DNA from: Pseudomonas sp. GCEP-101
GTDB lineage: Bacteria > Pseudomonadota > Gammaproteobacteria > Pseudomonadales > Pseudomonadaceae
Assembly: GCF_025133575.1 (NCBI RefSeq)
Contig: NZ_CP104011.1
Span: 1,860,001-1,924,000 of the forward strand
Length of the DNA stretch: 64,000 nt
Reading direction: 5' to 3'
The notes beneath the pieces are model-generated. The model ran no database searches and was not told where the DNA came from. It saw only the letters and a program-made list of their open reading frames with translations. The position numbers and the translations under genes were made by a program. Shown here one piece after another: positions 53,106 through 63,753 of the stretch (positions within the stretch are counted from its first letter, which is position 1; every line of letters begins with the position of its first letter).

Positions 53106-54611
53106 ATGAAGAAGACCGCCCTGGCCATCGCTATTCCCGTTGCCGTCGTCGGCGTCGCCGCTGCCGGCGCCTGGTACACCGGCACCCGCGTCGAGCAGGA
53201 AGTGAACCGCGGCATCGCCGAAGCCAACCAGCTGTTCCAGGAAGAGGCCCCCGGCCTGGGCGCCTACCTGACGCTGGTGGACATCCAGCGCGGCCTGTTC
53301 TCCAGCACCGCGCGCTACAACCTGACCTTCACCGGCAAGGAAGGCGACGAGCCGCAGACCCTGGTGTTCACCGACCGCCTGGAGCACGGCCCCTTCCCCG
53401 CCTCGCGCCTGGCGGCCGGCAAACTGGCGCCGGTCATGGCGCAGAGCCATTTCGCCCTGGAGCAGAACGAACTCACCGCCCCGCTGTTCGCCGCGGCCGG
53501 CGGCAAGGCGCCGCTGTCGGGCGAGCTGACCATCCACTACGACCAGAAGCAGGAAGGCAGCGTCGAAACTGCCGCCTTCGCATTCGCCCAGGACAGCGAC
53601 AAGCTGCGCCTGTCGCCGATCACCCTGGCCTTCAGCGTCTCCGGCGACAAGAAAAACGTGAGCGCGGTGGGCAAGCTCGCCGAAGTCGACCTGGACTTCA
53701 CCGACCCCAGCACTGGCCAGCCGGCCAAGGTGCAGCTGCGTGACCTGGGCATGCAGGGCGACAAGAAGGAAAACGCCAACGGCTTCGCCCTCGGCCCCAG
53801 CTCCGCCACCATCAAGAGCCTGAACATCCAGTCGCCGGGCGCGCCGGCGGTGGAGCTGCGCGAAGCCGTGGTCGAGGAAGTGCTCAAGCAGGGCGGCAAG
53901 GGCCTGGACCAGAGCGTCTCCTACCGCGTCGGCAAGGTCGTGGTGCAGGGCCAGGAAGTCGGTGGCATGAAGCTCGACCTGAGCCTGCGCAACCTCGACG
54001 AAGGCGTGCTCAAGACCTTCAAGGAGTCCTACAACAAGATGGCCCTGGACAGCCTGGAAAGCACCGAGCTGACCCCGGCCCAGGAAGAGGAGCTGAAGAA
54101 GCTCGGCCTGGCCCTGCTCGAAGGCTCGCCGGTGCTGTCGCTGGACGAGCTGTCGCTGCAGACCAGCCATGGCGTGGCCAAGGCTTCCCTGTCGGTGGAC
54201 CTGCGCAAGCCCGATGCCGCGGCAGCTACCCCCGACGAGATGGCGCGCAGCGTGCTGGCCGCGCTCAAGGCCGACCTGAAAGTGGACAAGGCGGTGATCG
54301 GCGACATCGTCGCCCTGCAGGGCACGCTGGGCGGCGAGGCGGCCGGCAGCGCAGACCCGGTGGCGCTCAAGCAGCAGTCCGATGCCATGACCGACCTGTT
54401 CAGCGGCATGGCCCTGCAGTCCGAGTGGGCCGTGCTCGACGGCAACTCACTGTCCAGCTCGCTGGCCTACGCCAATGACCAGGTTAAGTTCAACGGCAAG
54501 GACATGAGCGTGCCGGAATTCATGGCATTCGCCATGGGCTCCGCACAAGGTCTGGGCCTGGGCGGCGGCGCCGAAGGCGAAGAAGCGCCGCAGGAAGAGA
54601 GCGTGGAATAA
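53106..54611 (+). CDS. DUF945 (YdgA-like) envelope protein
   Basis: The 501-residue product starts MKKTALAIAIPVAVVGVAAAG, an uncleaved-looking N-terminal membrane segment, followed by WYTGTRVEQEVNRGI, the usual opening of YdgA/DUF945 proteins. The rest is a long, beta-rich periplasmic domain with an acidic tail (AEGEEAPQEESVE). The function of the family is not established. It is monocistronic: its own terminator follows 14 bp after the stop and the VOC gene is divergent. Confidence 0.85.
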   Translation: MKKTALAIAIPVAVVGVAAAGAWYTGTRVEQEVNRGIAEANQLFQEEAPGLGAYLTLVDIQRGLFSSTARYNLTFTGKEGDEPQTLVFTDRLEHGPFPASRLAAGKLAPVMAQSHFALEQNELTAPLFAAAGGKAPLSGELTIHYDQKQEGSVETAAFAFAQDSDKLRLSPITLAFSVSGDKKNVSAVGKLAEVDLDFTDPSTGQPAKVQLRDLGMQGDKKENANGFALGPSSATIKSLNIQSPGAPAVELREAVVEEVLKQGGKGLDQSVSYRVGKVVVQGQEVGGMKLDLSLRNLDEGVLKTFKESYNKMALDSLESTELTPAQEEELKKLGLALLEGSPVLSLDELSLQTSHGVAKASLSVDLRKPDAAAATPDEMARSVLAALKADLKVDKAVIGDIVALQGTLGGEAAGSADPVALKQQSDAMTDLFSGMALQSEWAVLDGNSLSSSLAYANDQVKFNGKDMSVPEFMAFAMGSAQGLGLGGGAEGEEAPQEESVE

Positions 54612-54625
54612 CCCGCGCCTGAAAC

Positions 54626-54655
54626 GAAAAAGCCCGGTATTCGCCGGGCTTTTTT
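54626..54655 (+). terminator. Terminator after the DUF945 gene
   Basis: AAAAAGCCCGG-TATTCG-CCGGGCTTTTTT, a perfect stem with a T-run. Confidence 0.9.
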
Positions 54656-54669
54656 CTGGGGCTGACCTT

Positions 54670-54920
54670 GTAGGAGCGAGCGCGCGAACCCGCCCGGCAT
54701 CGAAGCCGCCGGCGAAATCTGTTCGCGAGCAAGCTCGCTCCTACAGAAAAGCGCGGCTGCACGCAGCGAACCATGCGTTTCGGTGCGTAAAAACGAAAAG
54801 CCCGGCATTGGCCGGGTTTTCGCTTTCTCGTAGGAGCGAGCTTGCTCGCGAACCGCCGTGCTTCGGAGCGCCCTGTAGGAGCGGGCCATGCCCGCGATCG
54901 TGCGCATGGCGCGCTCCTAC
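54670..54920. repeat. REP cluster and second terminator-like hairpin before trpA
   Basis: A shortened GTAGGAGCGAGCGCGCGAACC element (54670-54690, inner TTGCTC missing), an inverted GAGC-type element (54721-54744), a GAGC-type element (54830-54853) and a GGGCCATGCCC-type long palindrome (54875-54920). A hairpin, GAAAAGCCCGG-CATTG-GCCGGGTTTTC (54795-54820), repeats the upstream terminator design. Apart from the terminator before it, the whole 351-bp gap is repeats. Confidence 0.88.
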
Positions 54921-54962
54921 AGTGAGTCCGTGCGCGGGATGGCGTGGAGCCGATGGCAATCC

Positions 54963-57044
<2,082 letters not shown>

Positions 57045-57083
57045 GAATGGGCTCAGGATACGGCTGTGGGACGACGCAGAAAA

Positions 57084-57096
57084 GCGATAAGATCGC
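57084..57096. promoter_or_regulatory. Candidate TrpI operator
   Basis: GCGATAAGATCGC is a 5-bp arm dyad around AAG, 36 bp upstream of the trpI start and about 110 bp upstream of trpB. It fits the position of a LysR-type site controlling both genes. A TATCCT -10-like box for trpB (minus strand, 57055-57060) lies between. Confidence 0.45.
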
Positions 57097-57131
57097 CGCA
57101 ACCTGTCAGGAAAAATCACGGATTGTTCGCC

Positions 57132-58028
57132 ATGAGCCGAGACCTTCCGCCGCTCAACGCCCTGCGCGCCTTCGAGGCCGCCGCCCGTCTGCGCGGTGTA
57201 AGCGCGGCGGCTGATGAGCTGAGCGTCACCCACGGAGCGATCAGCCGGCAGATCCGTGTGCTGGAAGAGGAGTTGGGCGTCGCCCTGTTCGTCAAGGAGG
57301 GGCGCGGCGTAAAACTCACCGATGCCGGCGTCCGCCTGAGCGAGGTGGCCAGCGAATCCTTCGAGCGCCTGCGTGGCGTCTGCGCCGAACTGCGGCGCCA
57401 AGCCGGCGGCGATGCACCGTTCGTGCTCGGCTGCCCTGGCAGCCTGCTGGCGCGCTGGTTCATCCCTCGGCTGGACCGCCTGAACCGCGACCTGCCGGAC
57501 CTACGCCTGCAACTGTCCGCCAGCGACGGCGACCTCGACCCGCGGCGTGGCGGCCTCGACGCCACCCTGTGTTTCGCCGCGCCGCCCTGGCCGGCGGACA
57601 TGCGCGTGCTGGAACTGGCGGTGGAACGCATCGGCCCCGTGCTCAGCCCGCGCTCGGCACGCTTCGAGCAGTTGCGCGCGGCGCCGGCGTCGGCGCTGCT
57701 GGGCGAACCCCTGCTGCACACCGTGTCGCGGCCGCAGGCCTGGCCCGAGTGGGCCGCGCGCCACGCCCTGGACCCGGCGCGGCTGACGCTCGGCCAGGGT
57801 TTCGAGCACCTCTACTACCTGCTGGAGGCCGCCGTGGCCGGCCTGGGCGTTGCCATCGCGCCGCAGCAACTGGTGGCCGACGACCTCGCCGCCGGCCGCC
57901 TTGCCGCGCCCTGGGGCTTCGTCGAAACCCCCGCCCGGCTGACGCTGTGGGTGCCCGAGCGCCGCGCCGACCCGCGCGCCGAGCGCCTGGCGCACTGGCT
58001 GCAGTCGGAGCTGAACGGGCCCGCGTAA
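57132..58028 (+). CDS. trpI: Transcriptional activator TrpI of trpBA (LysR family)
   Basis: TrpI activates trpBA when indole-3-glycerol phosphate accumulates and represses itself. The 298-residue product has the N-terminal HTH ([28 protein letters not shown]) and a LysR substrate domain. It begins [20 protein letters not shown], the usual start. Open sequence upstream of this ATG is antisense to trpB and is not part of the gene. The divergent layout with trpBA is the classical pseudomonad one. Confidence 0.96.
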   Translation: MSRDLPPLNALRAFEAAARLRGVSAAADELSVTHGAISRQIRVLEEELGVALFVKEGRGVKLTDAGVRLSEVASESFERLRGVCAELRRQAGGDAPFVLGCPGSLLARWFIPRLDRLNRDLPDLRLQLSASDGDLDPRRGGLDATLCFAAPPWPADMRVLELAVERIGPVLSPRSARFEQLRAAPASALLGEPLLHTVSRPQAWPEWAARHALDPARLTLGQGFEHLYYLLEAAVAGLGVAIAPQQLVADDLAAGRLAAPWGFVETPARLTLWVPERRADPRAERLAHWLQSELNGPA

Positions 58029-58129
58029 AGTCTGAACCTGGCCGTTTGCCGTCGGTCCACCCCTCTACTACTGTCCATTGAGCGCGCTGGCATTCTGCCT
58101 GTGCGCCGCCAGACCCCAGGAGAGCGGCT

Positions 58130-58345
58130 ATGTCCAATCACCACACCTACAAGAAGATCGAGCTGGTCGGCTCCTCGCGCACCAGCATCGAGGATGCGAT
58201 CAACAACGCCCTGGCCGAAGCGGCCAAGAGCATCGACTTCCTGGAGTGGTTCGAGGTGGTGGACACCCGCGGGCATATCGAGAACGGCGCGGTGGGGCAC
58301 TACCAGGTGACCATCAAGGTCGGCTTCCGTATCGCCAACAGCTAG
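58130..58345 (+). CDS. Dodecin (flavin-binding storage protein)
   Basis: Dodecins form hollow 12-mers that bind pairs of flavins. The 71-residue product has the family sequence almost throughout: [29 protein letters not shown], the flavin-stacking tryptophan in [16 protein letters not shown], and [16 protein letters not shown] precedes the ATG. It stands alone between trpI and the first DUF1161 gene. Confidence 0.95.
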   Translation: MSNHHTYKKIELVGSSRTSIEDAINNALAEAAKSIDFLEWFEVVDTRGHIENGAVGHYQVTIKVGFRIANS

Positions 58346-58492
58346 GTCGGCCTGCGGCTCGAACCTGTAGGTCGCGTTCGTTTTGTCACGCGCTCCTGCC
58401 ATGCTGGCGAGCGCGTGTCCGTGCGTACCGGGGTAGCCCGGTTTTTCGGCCCGCTGTGGCCATTTTCCGTGAACAACGAGGGAGCGTTACCG

Positions 58493-58714
58493 ATGAAGAA
58501 GTTCCTGATCGCTATGGGGGTCTTCGCCCTGGCTGGCAACGTCCTTGCCGCCGGCAAGCCGTGCGAAGAGCTGAAATCGGAGATCGAGGCGAAGATCAAG
58601 GCCAAGGGCGTCGCCTCGTTCAGCCTGGACGTCGTCGACAAGGGCAGCGCGGGCGGCAAGCAAGTCGTCGGCACCTGCGAAGGCGGCAGCAAGGAAATCG
58701 TCTATTCGAAGTGA
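58493..58714 (+). CDS. DUF1161 small periplasmic protein (copy 1)
   Basis: The 73-residue precursor has a signal peptide (MKKFLIAMGVFALAGNVLAA). A short mature part has exactly two cysteines, in PCEELKSEIEAKI and VVGTCEGGSKEIVY, which could form one disulphide. This pattern defines DUF1161, whose function is unknown. A terminator follows. A paralogue lies 740 bp downstream on the other side of osmC. Confidence 0.88.
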   Translation: MKKFLIAMGVFALAGNVLAAGKPCEELKSEIEAKIKAKGVASFSLDVVDKGSAGGKQVVGTCEGGSKEIVYSK

Positions 58715-58732
58715 TGCCCGGCGAACCCCGGC

Positions 58733-58764
58733 AGGCCGGGCTCCGCGAGGGGCCCGGCCTTTTT
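58733..58764 (+). terminator. Terminator after DUF1161 copy 1
   Basis: AGGCCGGGC-TCCGCGAGGG-GCCCGGCCT followed by TTTT. Confidence 0.85.
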
Positions 58765-58782
58765 CATGGGCGGGATTTCGCT

Positions 58783-58867
58783 GTAAGAGCGAGCTTGCCC
58801 GCGAACCTGCCAGGCACCGTGCCAACCTGTTGGCGAGCGAAAACGACGGCGCCCCTCGCTCCTGCGA
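58783..58867. repeat. Degenerate REP pair before osmC
   Basis: GTAAGAGCGAGCTTGCCCGC (58783-58802, then GAAC) has two changes from the usual element. A decayed inverse (GCGAGCG...CTCGCTCCTGCGAAG) ends about 58867. Confidence 0.65.
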
Positions 58868-58946
58868 AGAGCCCTCAGAAAAGCGGAACCCCTGCCCTCG
58901 CGCCGCCCTCGAAAGTCCTGACTGCAATCCACGCGGAGGACTCGAC

Positions 58947-59369
58947 ATGAAGAAATCGGCATCGGCCCACTGGCAGGGCGGCCTGAAGGACGGCAAGGGC
59001 ACGATCTCCACCGAAAGCGGCGCGCTCAAGGAGCAGCCCTACGGCTTCAACACCCGCTTCGAGGGCGCCCCGGGCACCAACCCGGAGGAACTGATCGGCG
59101 CGGCCCATGCGGGCTGTTTCTCCATGGCGCTGTCGATGATGCTCGGCGAGGCCGGCCTGACCGCCGAGCGCATCGATACCCAGGCCGAGGTCAGCCTGGA
59201 AAAGCTCACCGACGGCTTCGCCATCACCGCCGTGCACCTGACGTTGAAGGCGAAGGTGTCGGGCACCGACGCGCAGACCTTCCAGGCCATCGCCGACAAG
59301 GCCAAGGCTGGCTGCCCGGTATCCAAGCTGCTCACCGCGCGCATCACCCTCGACGCCACGCTCGAATGA
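58947..59369 (+). CDS. osmC: OsmC-type organic hydroperoxide peroxiredoxin
   Basis: OsmC reduces organic hydroperoxides through two cysteines and is usually induced by osmotic or stationary-phase stress. The 140-residue product has the peroxidatic cysteine in AAHAGCFSMALSMMLG and the resolving cysteine in KAGCPVSKLL, with the conserved start KKSASAHWQGGLKDGKG. A GGAGGA ribosome site precedes the ATG. It lies between two DUF1161 genes, which may share its stress regulation. Confidence 0.95.
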   Translation: MKKSASAHWQGGLKDGKGTISTESGALKEQPYGFNTRFEGAPGTNPEELIGAAHAGCFSMALSMMLGEAGLTAERIDTQAEVSLEKLTDGFAITAVHLTLKAKVSGTDAQTFQAIADKAKAGCPVSKLLTARITLDATLE

Positions 59370-59450
59370 GCCCGCAGGGCACTCTGTCCGCCGGTGGCGG
59401 TCCACCGTTAGGATAGGGTGCCCCGATGAGAGGGCCGACGAGGGACTGTG

Positions 59451-59696
59451 ATGAAGACGATGAAGTGGGCCGTGGCGACGGGTATGGCGCTGCTGCTGGC
59501 CAGCGGCGCGAGCGGGGCGGCGGTGAAGCCCTGCGAGGAACTCAAGGCTGAGATCGAGACCAAGATCCAGGCCGCCGGGGTGACCTCCTACACCCTGGAG
59601 ATCGTGGACAAGTCCGAGGTGAAGGATCCGAACATGGTGGTCGGTACCTGCGACAACGGGCAGCGGCGGATCATCTACCAGAAGAATGACAGCTGA
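59451..59696 (+). CDS. DUF1161 small periplasmic protein (copy 2)
   Basis: The 81-residue precursor has a signal peptide (MKTMKWAVATGMALLLASGA) and the same mature pattern as copy 1: PCEELKAEIETKI and VVGTCDNGQRRIIYQ, with only those two cysteines. A GTG one codon upstream is also in frame; the ATG with AGGG upstream is preferred. Mature parts of the two copies are clearly related, so this is an old duplication flanking osmC. Confidence 0.87.
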   Translation: MKTMKWAVATGMALLLASGASGAAVKPCEELKAEIETKIQAAGVTSYTLEIVDKSEVKDPNMVVGTCDNGQRRIIYQKNDS

Positions 59697-60079
59697 TCGA
59701 GGTTGATCCGCGGGTGCGTCATGGCAGGCGCTGGCTGCGCGGTCAGCGGGTGCTGATGTCGGGGTGGGAGCAATGGTCTTCCTCTGAAAGTCCGTGCCTG
59801 TGTTTCCCTCTCCCTAACCCTCTCCCTGAAGGGAGAGGGGACCGTAGGGTGCAGGATGAAACCTCAGCATCAGCCGGCACGGATAGCTCCCTCTCCCTTC
59901 AGGGAGAGGGCTGGGACCCGCCCAGGATTTTCCAGGTAGGAGCGGACCCTACGAAGCTGCATCGGCGCGCGCCGTCCCCTGCGTAGGGGCGGACTCCGTC
60001 CGCGATGATTTCCGCGCGTACCTGAGCCCAATCGCGGACGAAGTCCGCTCCTACGCATCGATCAGCCACGCACGGGGAA
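59697..60079. other. Repeat-rich gap between DUF1161 copy 2 and the first lipoprotein gene
   Basis: 383 bp with no supported gene. It contains the palindromes CCCTCTCCCT-GA-AGGGAGAGGG and CCCTCTCCCT-TC-AGGGAGAGGG, and REP elements listed separately. The rest has no coding character. Confidence 0.7.
59814..60054. repeat. Two repeat families: GAGAGGG palindromes and REP elements
   Basis: CCCTCTCCCT-GA-AGGGAGAGGG at 59818-59839 and CCCTCTCCCT-TC-AGGGAGAGGG at 59889-59910 form one family. A truncated GTAGGAGCGGAC (59937-59948) and a GGAC-type pair (GTAGGGGCGGACTCCGTCCG from 59983, inverse 60031-60054) form the other. Confidence 0.85.
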
Positions 60080-60520
60080 TCAGAACGGCCCGCAACGCAC
60101 CGCGCCCTGGAAATCCGTCTTCGCCACCAGCGTGCCGTTGCCGTCCGTCAACAGCGCCAGGGCGCTGCGCAGTTGCGGGCGCAGTTCCAGGCGGTAGCGC
60201 TGGCCGGCGGCGAAGTCGTCGTAGGTCACCTTGACCCGGCAGGTCAGCTCCGAAGGATCGGTCATCTGGCCCATGCCGCCGCCGCTGGAGACTTCGTACT
60301 GGAAGCGCACCACCAGCTCATGGCGCCCCGGCGTCACCTGGTAGAAGCGCCCATCGTTCACCGACTGGCCGTCCAGGCGCTCGGCCATCAGGGTCTTGCC
60401 CGGCGTGGTGTAGAGATCGACCCAGGCCATCTGCGGATCATGGGCGGGCAGCGGGCTGGCGCAGCCGCCGAGCAGGGCCAGGCCCAGCGGCAGGAAATGG
60501 GACAGGTGAGGCGCACGCAT
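60080..60520 (-). CDS. Small lipoprotein, tandem paralogue A
   Basis: The 146-residue precursor has a lipoprotein signal with lipobox LLGGC (Cys about residue 20). The mature part has AWVDLYTTPGKTL, an RFQYEV strand, and a C-terminal YRLELRPQLRSALALL region. It is recognisably related to the gene 43 bp upstream: both share AWVDL near the lipid anchor, R-H/S-ELxVRFQ, xCxxxVxYxDFxAGQRYRLE. Function unknown. The two are probably one transcript, read leftward. Confidence 0.8.
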   Translation of the reverse strand: MRAPHLSHFLPLGLALLGGCASPLPAHDPQMAWVDLYTTPGKTLMAERLDGQSVNDGRFYQVTPGRHELVVRFQYEVSSGGGMGQMTDPSELTCRVKVTYDDFAAGQRYRLELRPQLRSALALLTDGNGTLVAKTDFQGAVRCGPF

Positions 60521-60563
60521 GAAGGTTCACCGTGGGATGGGCTCATTCCACAGCATAACCCGC

Positions 60564-60980
60564 TCAGGCCCTGGCGCAGCCCCGCTCGCGGCCACGGGCG
60601 ATCTCGCCGCCCTGGGCGTCGTAGAGCTTGGCCCAGGGGCGGAAGCCGATGCTGCCGGTCTCCAGGCGGTAGCGCTGGCCGGCGCTGAAGTCCTTGTATT
60701 GCACGGTCATCTCGCAATCGCGCCACAGCGCTTCGTCCACCGGGCCGATATCCACCGGCTCGACCTGGAACTGGAAGCGCACGCGCAACTCGTGGGAGCC
60801 AGGGTCGACCTCGAAGTAGCGGCTGCTGGACCACTCCTTGTTGTCCACTTCCGTGGCGGCCAGGTCGCTCTGGCTGTTGGTGTTCAGGTCGACCCAGGCG
60901 CGGTTCGGGTCCGGCTGGGGCATCAGCATGGAACAGCCGCTCAGGGCGAGCAGGCTGGCAGGAATGAGAAGGGCGCGCAT
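60564..60980 (-). CDS. Small lipoprotein, tandem paralogue B
   Basis: The 138-residue precursor has a lipobox LALSGC (Cys at residue 16). Its mature part shares with paralogue A the AWVDL opening, the HELRVRFQF strand and the block DFSAGQRYRLE. The C-terminus is Arg/Cys-rich (GRERGCARA). No known domain is recognised. It is first of the pair and is divergent from a lipoprotein metallopeptidase gene, with 65 bp between the start codons. Confidence 0.8.
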   Translation of the reverse strand: MRALLIPASLLALSGCSMLMPQPDPNRAWVDLNTNSQSDLAATEVDNKEWSSSRYFEVDPGSHELRVRFQFQVEPVDIGPVDEALWRDCEMTVQYKDFSAGQRYRLETGSIGFRPWAKLYDAQGGEIARGRERGCARA

Positions 60981-61045
60981 CGGGGGTGGCTCCTGGGTCG
61001 AGGGGGCGGCAGCGGGCGGACCAGGCCCTGTGCTATGTTCCGCGC

Positions 61046-62137
61046 ATGCCCTTCCGCCTTCTTATCCCGACACTCGACCGCCGCCTGTGCCGCTGGGTTC
61101 CCTGGCTGGCCATCTGGGCGCTGAGCGGTTGTTCCACGGTGAGTTACTACAGCCAGCTGGCGAACGGCCAGGTGCGCCTGCTCGCCGCCCGCGAGCCGGT
61201 GGCCGACGTGGTGGCCGACCCCGCCCGCGACCCCGCGCTGCGCCAGCGCCTGGAGCTGTCGCAGGAGGCGCGCGCCTTCGCCAGTGCCGAGCTGGGCCTG
61301 CCGGATAACCAGAGCTATCGCCTGTACGCCGACATCCACCGGCCCAACGTGGTGTGGAACGTGTTCGCCACGCCGGAGCTGTCGCTGCAGCCGCTGACCC
61401 ATTGCTTCCCCATCGCCGGCTGCGTGGCCTACCGGGGCTACTACGGCGACGCCGGCGCCCAGGCCGAGGCGAAGCGCCTGAAGGCGCAGGGGCTGGATGT
61501 CTACGTCGGCGGCGTGGAGGCCTACTCCACCCTGGGCTGGTTCGACGACCCGATCCTCAGCAGCATGCTGCGCTGGGGCGACCAGCGCCTGGCCGAGACG
61601 ATCTTCCACGAGCTGGCGCACCAGAAGTTCTACCTGCCCGGCGACACGGCGTTCAACGAGTCCTATGCCTCCTTCGTCGAGGCCGAGGGCGGGCGCCGCT
61701 GGCGCGCCGCGCGACACCTGCCGGACGAGTCGCCGTTGCTGGCGCAGCAGCGCAAGCGCTTCACCCAGCTGGTGCTCGATACGCGCGAGCGCCTGCAGAC
61801 GCTCTACGCCAGCCCGGCCAGCGACGCGCAGAAGCGCGCTGGCAAGCAGGCGGAATTCGAGCGTCTGCGCCGGGACTATGCGCGGCTGCGCGACCAGGAG
61901 TGGGGCGGCAAGGCGCCCTTCGACGCCTGGGTCAACGGCCCGCTGAACAACGCCAAGCTGCTGCCCTTCGGCCTCTATGACCAGTGGGTGCCGGCCTTCG
62001 CCGCGCTGTTCGCCCAGGTCGGCGGCAACTGGCCGGCGTTCTACGCGCGGGTGGAAAAGCTCGGAGCGCTGCCGCCGTCGGAGCGCACGGCGGCGCTGGA
62101 GAAACTGAAGGCCGGCGGGGTCGTCAGCTTCCGCTGA
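61046..62137 (+). CDS. Lipoprotein zinc metallopeptidase (putative aminopeptidase family)
   Basis: The 363-residue precursor has an N-terminal lipobox LSGCS (Cys about residue 29) and a gluzincin active site: HELAHQ (two zinc histidines and catalytic Glu) followed 20 residues later by FNESYASFVEAEGG (third ligand). This is the pattern of the PF10023 putative aminopeptidases. It is expected to be membrane-anchored facing the periplasm. It is divergent from the two small lipoproteins. The substrate is unknown. Confidence 0.88.
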   Translation: MPFRLLIPTLDRRLCRWVPWLAIWALSGCSTVSYYSQLANGQVRLLAAREPVADVVADPARDPALRQRLELSQEARAFASAELGLPDNQSYRLYADIHRPNVVWNVFATPELSLQPLTHCFPIAGCVAYRGYYGDAGAQAEAKRLKAQGLDVYVGGVEAYSTLGWFDDPILSSMLRWGDQRLAETIFHELAHQKFYLPGDTAFNESYASFVEAEGGRRWRAARHLPDESPLLAQQRKRFTQLVLDTRERLQTLYASPASDAQKRAGKQAEFERLRRDYARLRDQEWGGKAPFDAWVNGPLNNAKLLPFGLYDQWVPAFAALFAQVGGNWPAFYARVEKLGALPPSERTAALEKLKAGGVVSFR

Positions 62138-62151
62138 GGCTTAGCCGGCCG

Positions 62152-62232
62152 GTTCGCGAGCAACGACCCGGCGTCCTCCTCGCTCCTACGAGGAGCGCGA
62201 ACATCCTGTAGGAGCGAGCTTGCTCGCGAACC
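62152..62232. repeat. REP pair with one interrupted arm
   Basis: GTTCGCGAGCAA is split from CTCGCTCCTAC (62152-62189) by about 15 unrelated bases; the opposite arm, GTAGGAGCGAGCTTGCTCGC from 62208 to 62232, is intact. A loosely related GAGGGTTAGGGTGAGGG repeat follows at about 62287. Confidence 0.85.
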
Positions 62233-62344
62233 GCCCAGCGCCTGGGCCATCCATGTTCTCCCGAAGCGCCACGCCGGTGCCGCGCAGAGGGTTAGGGTGA
62301 GGGCAGGCCCGCCCATTGGACTCCCACCCTGCCCTGCAACGCCG

Positions 62345-63748
62345 TCAGACCCGCTCGACCCCCGGCATCTGCCACTCCCCGCCCACCACCTGGCGTTCCG
62401 GCCCGTAGATGCGCAGGATGAGGTTGAACGGCCCCTGCTGCGTCGATGGCAGCCAGTTCGCCTCGTGTTCCTGGCCGGGCGAGTCGGCCTGGATGTACAG
62501 CGTCACACCGCCGTCGGCGTCGCGCACCAGCGCGTCGCGGCTGCTCAGGCAGTAGCGCTGGATGGGGTTGTCCACCAGTTGGCGGTCGGGCAGGTCGTAG
62601 AGGGTGATCGACCAGAACTCCCTGGCCGGCGGCAGCTGCCCCGGCGCAAAGCGCAACCGGTAGCGCTGGCCGCCTTGCAGCGGCTGTTGCGCGCTGTCCT
62701 TGCGGCTGCCGAAGTAGATCGCCTCTTCCACGCTGTTGCCGTAGATGCCGCTGGCCGCCGCTGCGGCGCGGCTCAGGTAGTCGTTGTGCATCGCCGCGCG
62801 GGTGCCGAACAGGCCGGCGGACGAGCGCAGGGTGGCGCCCTTGGCCTTGAGCGCCTCCGCCCCCTGCTGGATGCCGGCGGCCAGCGCCTGGCGCTGGGCC
62901 GGGCTGAGATTCGCCGGGTTGAACGGCAACCCCGCGCCGATGCCGACCCGCGCGAAGTGCTGGCGCAGCTCGACTTCGCTCGGGTCCACCGGGCAGAAGG
63001 CGAGGATCTGGTTCAGGTGCGGGATGAAGCCAGGGCCGAGGTCGCGCGGCAGTTCCCAGGGCAGCCAGTTCACCGCAGGCGCGGCGGCCGGCGCCGGGGT
63101 GCGGGTGAAGGCGTGCAGCGGGCGCAGCTGGTATTGCGCCTGCAACTGGCGCACGGCGGGCAGGTCATGGGCATCGCGCAGGCCGGTTCGGCCCAGGATC
63201 ATGGCGATCTGCGTCTCGCTGCGCAGCACCTGGCGGATGCCGGCCGGCGCCTCGCCCTTCCAGTCGGGCCCGGCGATCAGGTAGTCGCCGGCCTGGCGGC
63301 CGGTGGACAGCACGCCGACATAGGCGAAGTTGAAGGTGTACTGGTCGACCAGCTGGTGCACGTAGTAGCGGTCTTCGCCCACCGCCGGAACGCTCAGCAC
63401 CCAGGGCTCGGCGCGCAGGTCGAGCCAGGCCCAGGAGTACGGCGTGTCGTTGTTGGGCGTCACCACGTCGCGGTTCTTCGGGGTGAAGAGTTCGCTGTAG
63501 TGACGGAAGACGCCGAAGCCGCCGACGTACTCCGGCGACGCCGGGTTCAGCGCCTGTTTGTGCATCGTCTGGTAGTGCATGAGCATCGGGTAGGCGTAGA
63601 TCCATGCCTGGCGGACGATGTCCTGGAACACGGCGGGATCGGTTTCCAGCTCGGCGCTGGCAGCCAGCAGCCACGCCGGGCAGCAACTGGCGATGCCCAC
63701 GGCGGTGCTGGCGCCGAGGAAGCGCCGGCGGGTCAGGAGCGGGTTCAT
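62345..63748 (-). CDS. DUF1254/DUF1214 protein with Tat-type signal
   Basis: The product of about 467 residues has an N-terminal twin-arginine signal (LTRRRFLGAS, then a hydrophobic stretch). A DUF1254 domain follows (about 55-185; YPMLMHYQTM, TPNNDTPYSWAWLDL) and a C-terminal DUF1214 domain (EFWSITLYDLPDRQLVDNPIQRY, NWLPSTQQGPFNLILRIYGP). The ATG 8 nt after AAGGAG was preferred over an ATG two codons earlier. Members are widespread and of unknown function. It follows a paralogue on the same strand with overlapping stop and start sequences. Confidence 0.87.
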   Translation of the reverse strand: MNPLLTRRRFLGASTAVGIASCCPAWLLAASAELETDPAVFQDIVRQAWIYAYPMLMHYQTMHKQALNPASPEYVGGFGVFRHYSELFTPKNRDVVTPNNDTPYSWAWLDLRAEPWVLSVPAVGEDRYYVHQLVDQYTFNFAYVGVLSTGRQAGDYLIAGPDWKGEAPAGIRQVLRSETQIAMILGRTGLRDAHDLPAVRQLQAQYQLRPLHAFTRTPAPAAAPAVNWLPWELPRDLGPGFIPHLNQILAFCPVDPSEVELRQHFARVGIGAGLPFNPANLSPAQRQALAAGIQQGAEALKAKGATLRSSAGLFGTRAAMHNDYLSRAAAAASGIYGNSVEEAIYFGSRKDSAQQPLQGGQRYRLRFAPGQLPPAREFWSITLYDLPDRQLVDNPIQRYCLSSRDALVRDADGGVTLYIQADSPGQEHEANWLPSTQQGPFNLILRIYGPERQVVGGEWQMPGVERV

Positions 63749-63753
63749 CGCCA

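Noticed and set aside
54795..54820. The second GCCCGG hairpin as a terminator of an unseen gene
   Set aside because: No gene ends just before it; it copies the design of the DUF945 terminator and lies among REP repeats, so it was left as part of the repeat cluster.
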